This document shows positions 1-5,630 of a stretch of DNA of 51,149 bases, one piece after another (position 1 is the first letter of the stretch; the number at the start of each line of letters is the position of its first letter). This DNA comes from Collinsella aerofaciens (GTDB lineage Bacteria; Actinomycetota; Coriobacteriia; Coriobacteriales; Coriobacteriaceae): contig CAJMHW010000012.1 in NCBI GenBank assembly GCA_905213325.1, forward strand, positions 1 through 51,149, given 5' to 3'. The notes below the pieces were generated by a model. The model was not told where the DNA came from, did no database searches, and was given only the letters and a program-made list of their open reading frames with translations. A program made the position numbers and the translations under genes.

Positions 1-200
1 TGTCCATCCTCGCAGTATCCGGTTCTCAAGGTGCACGCCCCGCGGCTCATCCGGTTCCACCGGGCCGCGCGGCAAGGAGATATATTGCCAGACCGCGAAG
101 CTCTGTGGGACGTCAATTCCGCTCTTCACAAGTCCTACACAACATATTGCTTTCTATAGGTAATAGAAAGACTGGTGCGGATCTTCCGCACGTATCAGAT
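1..200 (-). promoter_or_regulatory. candidate rRNA operon leader (boxA-like)
   Basis: On the minus strand positions 36-21 read GTGCACCTTGAGAACC, followed by GGATACTG. This resembles the boxA antitermination region found upstream of 16S rRNA or between 16S and 23S in actinobacteria. Two short perfect hairpins lie upstream of it in that direction: an 8-bp stem at 150-170 and a 6-bp stem at 175-191. No protein-coding gene fits here. If correct, the transcript reads leftwards and a 16S gene begins just outside the window. No convincing -35/-10 pair was found. This is inference from one motif and the gene-free context. Confidence 0.4.
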
Positions 201-291
201 GATGACCCTTTGGTTCAGGAATATATAGAGATCGGTCACCTGTAAGTGTTTATCTACCCGCGCTTTTAGCAATGTAAACCGCGCTTCAGAT

Positions 292-327
292 AAAAAGAGG
301 GAGCGCCGCGCACAACGCGACACTCCC
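292..327 (-). terminator. intrinsic terminator of infC-rpmI-rplT
   Basis: On the minus strand a 12-bp stem (327-316 with 310-299, two G-U pairs) closes a 5-nt loop and is followed by TCTTTTT. It lies about 20 nt after the rplT stop codon. Confidence 0.85.
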
Positions 328-348
328 CTAGCGATTCAAGAGAATCTA

Positions 349-708
349 TTAGGCCTCGAGAGCCTTCTTGGCGATGGTAGCCAGCTCGTTGAAGGACTCG
401 ATGTCCTCGTAAGCCATCTGAGCCAGGACCTTGCGGTCAAGCTCGATGCCGGCAACCTTCAGGCCGTGCATGAACTGAGAGTAAGAGATGTCGTTCAGGC
501 GAGCGGCAGCGTTGATGCGGGTGATCCAGAGAGAGCGGATCTCGCGCTTCTTGTTGCGGCGATCACGATACTGATACTGCAGGGAGTGCTGGACCTGCTC
601 TTTAGCATGCTTGTAAGTACGCGAAGCGGCACCGTAGTAACCCTTCGCACGGTGCATAACGGTACGGCGCTTCTTCTTGGCGGCAACAGCGCGCTTAATA
701 CGTGCCAT
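349..708 (-). CDS. rplT: 50S ribosomal protein L20
   Basis: This is large-subunit ribosomal protein L20, a primary 23S rRNA binding protein needed early in 50S assembly. The 119-residue product has the usual family length. It has the very basic N-terminal extension (RIKRAVAAKKKRRTVMHRAK) followed by the globular part with GLKVAGIELDRKVLAQMA. It is the third gene of infC-rpmI-rplT, 46 nt downstream of rpmI, and ends in an intrinsic terminator. In Bacillus, L20 represses this operon by binding the leader; a leader with similar architecture is present here upstream of infC. The identification is secure; autoregulation is inferred. Confidence 0.97.
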   Translation of the reverse strand: MARIKRAVAAKKKRRTVMHRAKGYYGAASRTYKHAKEQVQHSLQYQYRDRRNKKREIRSLWITRINAAARLNDISYSQFMHGLKVAGIELDRKVLAQMAYEDIESFNELATIAKKALEA

Positions 709-754
709 GTTCTATCAACTCCTAGACGGTAAAACGAAAAACGGGAACGCGGAC

Positions 755-946
755 TTAGGCGAGACGCGACTTGATGACCTTGCGGTCGGCAGCGGCGATC
801 TCGGTCTCCTGACGGAAGCCACGCTTACGCTTGGTGGACTTCTTGCTCAGGATGTGGCTCTTGAAAGCCTTGGCGCGCATAAGCTTGCCGGTACCAGTCT
901 TGCGGAAACGCTTCTTGGTGCCGCTGTGGGACTTCATCTTAGGCAT
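755..946 (-). CDS. rpmI: 50S ribosomal protein L35
   Basis: This is large-subunit ribosomal protein L35, 63 residues, the usual size. It shows the family signature MPKMKSHSGTKKRFRKTGTG at the N-terminus and a lysine/arginine-rich body. It lies 32 nt after infC and 46 nt before rplT on the same strand, the order conserved in most bacteria. An AAGGAG-type ribosome binding site precedes the ATG. Confidence 0.97.
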   Translation of the reverse strand: MPKMKSHSGTKKRFRKTGTGKLMRAKAFKSHILSKKSTKRKRGFRQETEIAAADRKVIKSRLA

Positions 947-978
947 GAAATACTCCTTAATCGGTTACAGAACACTAG

Positions 979-1533
979 TTACTTGGTATCGCTTGCCGCT
1001 TTATCCTCATCGAAGGCGCCCTTAATCGGGGCGAGCAGCATAAGCATGTTACGGCCTTCCATCTTAGGCTTAGACTCGACCGTAGCGTAAGGCTTGAGAT
1101 CCTCGGCGAGACGCTCGAGAACGTTAAGGCCCTGCTCCGGGTGAGCCATCTCACGGCCGCGGAACATGATGGTGATCTTAACGCGTGCGCCCTTCTTGAG
1201 GAAACGCAGAACGTGGCCCTTCTTGGTCTCGTAGTCGCCAACGTCGATCTTGGGTCGGAACTTCATTTCCTTGACCTCGACCTTGGACTGGTTCTTACGA
1301 GCAGCCTTGGCCTTCATGGCCTGCTGGTACTTGAACTTACCGTAGTCCATGACCTTGCAGACCGGCGGCTCCGCGTTGGGAGCGATCTCGACCAGGTCGA
1401 GACCCTGATCGTCGGCGACGCGCTGGGCATCACGGATGGCGAACAGGCCGAGCTGAGAGCCATCGACGCCAATCAAACGGCACGAAGATGCAGTGATCTC
1501 GTCGTTGATGCGGGTGTCATCAGACTTAGCTAT
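979..1533 (-). CDS. infC: translation initiation factor IF-3, probable AUA start
   Basis: IF-3 binds the 30S subunit, keeps 50S off and checks start-codon/initiator-tRNA pairing. The N-domain begins at TRINDEI and includes APNAEPPVCKVMDYGKF. The C-domain contains KEMKFRPKIDVGDY and FRGREMAH. The first ATG in this frame (1548) has no ribosome binding site. A GGAGG lies inside that would-be coding region at its codons 1-3, eight bases before an in-frame ATA at 1533-1531. Starting at ATA gives 184 residues and an N-terminus (AKSDDTRINDEI) like other IF-3 proteins. E. coli and Bacillus infC start at AUU, which lets IF-3 repress its own translation, so a rare AUA start is expected biologically. 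The start at 1533 is inferred; family identity is secure. Confidence 0.93.
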   Translation of the reverse strand: MAKSDDTRINDEITASSCRLIGVDGSQLGLFAIRDAQRVADDQGLDLVEIAPNAEPPVCKVMDYGKFKYQQAMKAKAARKNQSKVEVKEMKFRPKIDVGDYETKKGHVLRFLKKGARVKITIMFRGREMAHPEQGLNVLERLAEDLKPYATVESKPKMEGRNMLMLLAPIKGAFDEDKAASDTK

Positions 1534-1551
1534 TTTCCCTACCTCCATTCA

Positions 1552-1640
1552 TAAAAAAATAACCCGGCGCTTCTCAGCAACCAGGTCGTACACATAGACT
1601 TCCTCGATTTGAGGAAGGGAATCTAAGTTGTATGACCAGT
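1552..1640 (-). promoter_or_regulatory. infC operon leader with attenuator-like hairpins
   Basis: On the minus strand the leader has an outer pairing (1637-1628 with 1594-1584) enclosing a perfect 7-bp hairpin (1617-1611 with 1605-1599). It is followed by a second hairpin (1586-1581 with 1567-1562) that runs into a U-rich tract just before infC. The second stem reuses bases of the first outer stem (the gacc at 1587-1584), so the two folds are mutually exclusive. This is the layout of a transcription attenuator and resembles the L20 leader of Bacillus infC operons. Ligand and function are inferred. Confidence 0.55.
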
Positions 1641-1750
1641 CAGCTGCTCATTGGCGCCAAAAGGTGGGAACCCTCGGGTTCCTCTTTAGGGCATTGCGAG
1701 AACAACGCCTTGCGAATAATAACACGTACAGCGCGTTATCACATTACGTA

Positions 1751-1818
1751 CACGAAAAAGGGGCCTTGACCCCCTTGAACGCTCGCTTGCATGTATGGTG
1801 CCCGAGGCGAGACTCGAA
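1751..1818. repeat. direct repeat copy: tRNA-Leu 3' end plus terminator
   Basis: This 68-nt stretch is a near-identical copy of 1934-2002. It contains the 3' end of tRNA-Leu (CCA, acceptor strand and T-arm part) and the following terminator. It differs by a few substitutions and lacks the rest of the tRNA. It starts 183 bp from the other copy. Such a 3'-end duplication is what tRNA-directed integration leaves behind. Confidence 0.8.
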
Positions 1819-1937
1819 GGGCCTTCGCTTCGCGAAGCCCCGGGCTTCGGGCGCGAGGCGCCCTCGCCACGCTCCGCTACAAACAGGCCGCAGGCCTGTT
1901 TGCTTAACGCTTCGCGCGCTCACGCGAGTTCGGCACG

Positions 1938-1960
1938 AAAAAGGGGGCCGCAACCCCCTT
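1938..1960 (-). terminator. intrinsic terminator of tRNA-Leu
   Basis: On the minus strand a GGGGG/CCCCC stem with a short loop is followed by TTTTT, 20 nt after the encoded CCA of tRNA-Leu. A second copy with the same form lies at 1755-1776 in the duplicated repeat. Confidence 0.75.
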
Positions 1961-1979
1961 GAACGCTCACTTGCATGTA

Positions 1980-2066
1980 TGGTGCCCGAGGCGAGACTCG
2001 AACTCGCACGTTGTTGCCAACGGTGGATTTTGAGTCCACTGCGTCTGCCAATTCCGCCACTCGGGC
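1980..2066 (-). tRNA. tRNA-Leu (anticodon CAA)
   Basis: The minus strand folds as a class II tRNA. The acceptor is GCCCGAG with CTCGGGC, the D-arm is rich in GG, and the anticodon stem GTGGA/TCCAC carries loop CTCAAAA, giving anticodon CAA. A long variable arm CGTTGGCAACAACG and T-loop TTCGAGTC follow, and the 3' CCA is encoded. The long variable arm and CAA anticodon identify leucine (codon UUG). Confidence 0.95.
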
Positions 2067-2105
2067 ACGTAATGCGTGAGTTAGTTTATCACAGCTTTCT
2101 ACCGA

Positions 2106-3539
2106 TTAGTCCGAAAATGGAACTTCGAGCATTTCGATGAGTTCGACCGTGCGTAGCATCTCGCGCTGACGGCATCCGCGACCGTCGACCGAAGCCTCAC
2201 CCATCTGGTTATCGTAAGGGTCCTCGCGCATGCCGTCGAAAGAGGGCTCAAACTCTGCCTGGAATCGATTGTTGGCCACCATACGCCATGGGTCGAGATT
2301 GCCAAAGTAGTGACGGCGGCGCCACTCCTCCCCCATCCTGCGAGCAGAAGATCCAAATGACACGTCGGCGTTGAGCCAACCGGTCTGCGGCGTATAGAAC
2401 TCTGCCCAGTCGTGCGACCCCACCGAATCGGGCGCAACGTAGAGGCCGCTCTGCCAACGGGCAGGCACGCCCGCGATACGGCACATGGTGATAAACGTGA
2501 GCGCCATAACGCCGCAATCGCCGCGGTGCGAATGCGCGCAGTCATCGGCAATAGATCCCAAAAGCAAGTACGGCGGCTGATAGCGATAGTCGATATACTG
2601 CGTCAGGTAATCATAGATAGCACGGGCGCGATCGAGCGGATCCTCGAGTCCGCCAACAACGCTGGCCGTCAGCTGCTGCAGATACGGCGTAAATGCAATG
2701 TGCGGACGGTCCTCGGAAATATCCTCGGGCAGAGGCGCGTCCATACGCGGATGAACCGGAAGTGTGCCACCGTAGACATCACAATAAGCAGCATCGATGT
2801 GATAACGATAAGTCACCGAGAATGAGCGCTCACTCGAAGAAGACCACGAGGCGGTACGCGCCGAAGCGTTCGCGGGAGCAACAGCACCCTCCGGCGTCAT
2901 GTCGAGAATCTCGACCTGAGACTGTTGGCGGCAGGTGGCGGCTACGGGAAGCCAAGCGCGAACGGTCTCCCCCTCTAGAGCGCCGGGGACAGACAAGGAC
3001 GCCTTAAGCGTAATAACGCGAGTCAATCCGTTTTGTGACTCCATCTCCTTGAGCATCTCGTTGCGCAGTGCAATTCCGTCCGTAGGATCGGGACGCATGC
3101 CGGGAACCTCTTTGGGATATACGCGAAGCGAATCGAGGAAGTTGTCGAGAACGAACAGCTCGCCATCGATAAAGCGCCAGTCAATACGCTTACGGTTAAT
3201 CAGATCGTCAAACTGCTCCTCGGTAAACTCAGGCCACTCCTCGCGAATCATCGCAATAGCCCGATCGCGCGACACCGAAAAATGAAGCGGCATCTCAAGC
3301 ATGCGATACCGCTCGGCACGAACGCAGGCAGCAAGCGAGGGATCGGGATCTTGGGCAAGTAGGCGGTCGCAAGCCTCAATAGCCTGCGAAAGATACCCCG
3401 CGTCCTTTAAACGCAGAATCTCGGGTGGCAAGCCAATATCTAGAAAACGGAAGTCATCATTGCAAACATCAACAGAGCAACCAACAGGACCCTCGTTAAT
3501 AACCTTCCCATCCGAAGGCAGCACCTTAACAACAGCCAT
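2106..3539 (-). CDS. transglutaminase-like domain protein
   Basis: This is a 477-residue protein with a transglutaminase-like (papain-fold) core in its C-terminal half. The expected catalytic triad is visible: C342 in GDCGVMALTF, H376 in SHDWAEFY and D392 in LNADVSFG. Bacterial members of this group usually act as proteases or peptidases rather than cross-linkers. There is no signal peptide or membrane segment, so a cytoplasmic location is likely. The N-terminal 280 residues are helical and repeat-like and not recognised. I chose ATG 3539 because GGAG lies 8 nt upstream; an in-frame GTG at 3557 has no such site. Substrate unknown. tRNA-Leu follows on the same strand. Confidence 0.8.
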   Translation of the reverse strand: MAVVKVLPSDGKVINEGPVGCSVDVCNDDFRFLDIGLPPEILRLKDAGYLSQAIEACDRLLAQDPDPSLAACVRAERYRMLEMPLHFSVSRDRAIAMIREEWPEFTEEQFDDLINRKRIDWRFIDGELFVLDNFLDSLRVYPKEVPGMRPDPTDGIALRNEMLKEMESQNGLTRVITLKASLSVPGALEGETVRAWLPVAATCRQQSQVEILDMTPEGAVAPANASARTASWSSSSERSFSVTYRYHIDAAYCDVYGGTLPVHPRMDAPLPEDISEDRPHIAFTPYLQQLTASVVGGLEDPLDRARAIYDYLTQYIDYRYQPPYLLLGSIADDCAHSHRGDCGVMALTFITMCRIAGVPARWQSGLYVAPDSVGSHDWAEFYTPQTGWLNADVSFGSSARRMGEEWRRRHYFGNLDPWRMVANNRFQAEFEPSFDGMREDPYDNQMGEASVDGRGCRQREMLRTVELIEMLEVPFSD

Positions 3540-3682
3540 ACTAAAACTCCAAGTCACTAGAACGCTTGAAGTCCATTGTAGCGAGATAAAAAAGAAAGCC
3601 CCAATAAAGGAACTCTCAACACCGATAAACGGTACCTAGAAAAAATGAATTCAGCCCAGTAACCCTGTAGCGAGTTAACGAA

Positions 3683-3775
3683 GGAGGCCCCGTTCACCCG
3701 AAGCTTTTCCCATTGCGCGACTTCTGGCAAAGCCAGGTGAGCGCAAGGGAAAAGCGTAGGGTGAACGGGGCCTCC
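3683..3775. repeat. 93-nt multi-stem inverted repeat
   Basis: The arms at 3683-3699 and 3759-3775 are perfectly complementary over 17 bp. Inside them a second stem (GCTTTTCCC...TTGCGC with its complement) and a third small stem (CTGGC/GCCAG) continue the same axis. The element sits between fba and the transglutaminase-like gene, both on the minus strand. It is far longer than a normal terminator and has no clean U-tract. It may be a REP/MITE-like element that also ends fba transcription. Confidence 0.75.
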
Positions 3776-3797
3776 GACGGGAAAGTTAAACCGCTAC

Positions 3798-4664
3798 TTA
3801 CGCCTTGTTGACGGAGCCAAACTCCTCCATGAGCTCCTTGGTGCGGGCAACGATGTTGTCGCGACCAGGCTTGAGGAGCTTGCGGGGGTCAAAGCCCTTG
3901 CCCTGCTGATCCTTGCCAGCCTCGATGTACTCGCGAACGCCCTTGGCGAAGACGAGCTGCAGATCGGTGTTGACGTTGATCTTGGAGATACCCAGGGAGA
4001 TGGCCTTCTTGATCTGATCCTCGGGGATGCCGGTGCCACCGTGCAGGACGAGGGGCAGGTCGCCGGTCTGAGCCTTGATCTCGCCCAGGCGCTCGAAGGA
4101 AAGGCCAGCCCAGTCGGCAGGGTACACGCCGTGGATGTTGCCGATACCGCAGGCGAGGAAGTCGACGCCCAGGTCAGCAATCTGCTTGCACTCAGCAGGA
4201 TCAGCGAGCTCGCCGCTGGAGGTCACGCCGTCCTCGGTGCCGCCGATGCCGCCGACCTCGGCCTCGATGGACATGCCCTTGGAGTGAGCAAGCTCAACGA
4301 GCTCCTTGGTGCGGTCGAGGTTAAGCTGGAAGGTCTCCTCGTGAGAGCCGTCATACATGATGGACGTGAAGCCGGCCTCGATGCACTTGAAGCAGTCCTC
4401 GTAAGAACCGTGATCGAGGTGAAGGGCGACGGGAACGGTAACGCCCGTGGCCTCGACGGCAGCCTTGACCATGTCGGCGCAGACCTTGAAACCGCCCATC
4501 CACTTAGCGGCACCAGCGGTGCACTGAAGGATCAGCGGAGACTTGGCCTCCTCGGCGGCCTGGAGAATAGCCAGGGTCCACTCGAGGTTGTTGGTGTTGA
4601 AGGCACCGAGACCGTACTTGCCGGCCTCGGCCTTCTTGAGCATGTCTGCTGCGTTGACGAGCAT
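3798..4664 (-). CDS. fba: class II fructose-1,6-bisphosphate aldolase
   Basis: This enzyme cleaves fructose-1,6-bisphosphate to dihydroxyacetone phosphate and glyceraldehyde-3-phosphate in glycolysis and runs the reverse in gluconeogenesis. The 288-residue TIM barrel has the zinc and catalytic motif HLDHGS (H82, D84, H85), the loop VGGIGGTEDG, H178 in NIHGVYP and H208 in LHGGTGIP. An upstream ATG reading exists, but the start at 4664 has a perfect AGGAGG eight bases before it and matches the family N-terminus (MLVNAADMLKKAE). A candidate promoter lies at 4705-4732. It stands alone between an MBL-fold gene and a long inverted repeat. Confidence 0.95.
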   Translation of the reverse strand: MLVNAADMLKKAEAGKYGLGAFNTNNLEWTLAILQAAEEAKSPLILQCTAGAAKWMGGFKVCADMVKAAVEATGVTVPVALHLDHGSYEDCFKCIEAGFTSIMYDGSHEETFQLNLDRTKELVELAHSKGMSIEAEVGGIGGTEDGVTSSGELADPAECKQIADLGVDFLACGIGNIHGVYPADWAGLSFERLGEIKAQTGDLPLVLHGGTGIPEDQIKKAISLGISKINVNTDLQLVFAKGVREYIEAGKDQQGKGFDPRKLLKPGRDNIVARTKELMEEFGSVNKA

Positions 4665-4704
4665 AAAAGAAACCTCCTGTAAGGTTGCTCCGATAACGCC
4701 TGAG

Positions 4705-4732
4705 ATTTTACCACGACATACCCGAGCATAAA
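4705..4732 (-). promoter_or_regulatory. candidate fba promoter
   Basis: On the minus strand TTTATG (4732-4727) and TAAAAT (4710-4705) are separated by 16 nt and lie about 40 nt upstream of the fba start codon. Confidence 0.4.
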
Positions 4733-4858
4733 CGTTCGTTTGTTCACGAATACCATCCGATTGGACAAATTTTGACCGTTTGCCCCACAGAATCGACCCA
4801 CTGGGGAAAATAGCTTGACGATTGAGCGGTCTTCGTGGTTCGAAAGACGGCTTCAAGC

Positions 4859-5542
4859 CTACATCTGCATAAACGGGTTCTGCATAAGTTCGCGCGCCAT
4901 CGTGGTCGAATCGCCATGGCCCGTCAAGCAAACGGTATCGGGCGGAAGCGTCTTGGCAAGTTTGGAGAGCGAGCGCATAATCGCCGCCTCGTCACCGCCG
5001 GAAAGATCGGTACGACCGTGACTGCCCGGGAAAAGCGTGTCGCCCACAAAGGCGATGTTCCCCTGCTCGGTCGCGGCGAACAGGACGATGCCGCCCGGCG
5101 TATGCCCCGGCGTCTCGATCACCTGCAGGCAGACGTCGCCCACCTCGATTGTATCGCCCTCGGCAAGCAAACGCGTCGGCTCACCCGGATCGGGCGTCTC
5201 GATACCCCACATGGCGCGCTGCTCCTCGATATTTGCGCGAGGTACCGTCACGTCCTTAGCGCACAACTCATATAGTGCGCTGTCGCCAACGACAGCTCGA
5301 ACCCCGGCAACCCCGCCAACATGGTCGGCATGACCGTGCGTGCAGACAGAGCCGAGCACGCGCACCTCGGGATGCGCGGTGCGGATATGCTCCACAAGAC
5401 GCTCGCCCTCCCACGCCGGATCGACGATTAAGCACTCGTCATTCGAAATCACGGCGTAGCTGTTGGTCTGAATCGGGCCGTTGACGAGCGCCTCAATCGA
5501 AGCCGCGCCTCGGGGTGTCAGGTCCAAAGTCATATCGCCCAT
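4859..5542 (-). CDS. MBL-fold metallohydrolase, glyoxalase II-like
   Basis: This is a metallo-beta-lactamase-fold hydrolase of about 227 residues with a binuclear zinc site. The motif THGHADH is at residues 68-74, followed by ETPGHTPGG, FVGDTLFPGSHGRTDL and TGHGD near the C-terminus. The GRTDL segment after the bridging Asp is typical of the YcbL/glyoxalase II-like group that acts on thioesters such as S-lactoylglutathione analogues, but the substrate is not certain. ATG 5542 is preferred over ATG 5548 because the AAGGAGG sits at proper distance only from the former. It follows relA but is separated from it by a strong terminator, so it probably has its own promoter. Confidence 0.85.
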   Translation of the reverse strand: MGDMTLDLTPRGAASIEALVNGPIQTNSYAVISNDECLIVDPAWEGERLVEHIRTAHPEVRVLGSVCTHGHADHVGGVAGVRAVVGDSALYELCAKDVTVPRANIEEQRAMWGIETPDPGEPTRLLAEGDTIEVGDVCLQVIETPGHTPGGIVLFAATEQGNIAFVGDTLFPGSHGRTDLSGGDEAAIMRSLSKLAKTLPPDTVCLTGHGDSTTMARELMQNPFMQM

Positions 5543-5559
5543 GCGCATACCCTCCTTCT

Positions 5560-5596
5560 AAAATACGTTCGAGGCACCAAACGATGCCTCGAACGT
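5560..5596 (-). terminator. intrinsic terminator after relA
   Basis: A perfect 12-bp stem (5596-5585 with 5576-5565) with an 8-nt loop is followed on the minus strand by ATTTTA. It lies 35 nt after the relA stop codon and just before the MBL-fold gene's ribosome binding site. Confidence 0.8.
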
Positions 5597-5630
5597 AACC
5601 AATATCTATGATGCTGAGAGGCTCTCGCAC

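Noticed and set aside
1628..2140. 170-residue plus-strand ORF over the tRNA region
   Set aside because: It runs antisense through tRNA-Leu and its duplicated end, and the translation is arginine-rich without motif.
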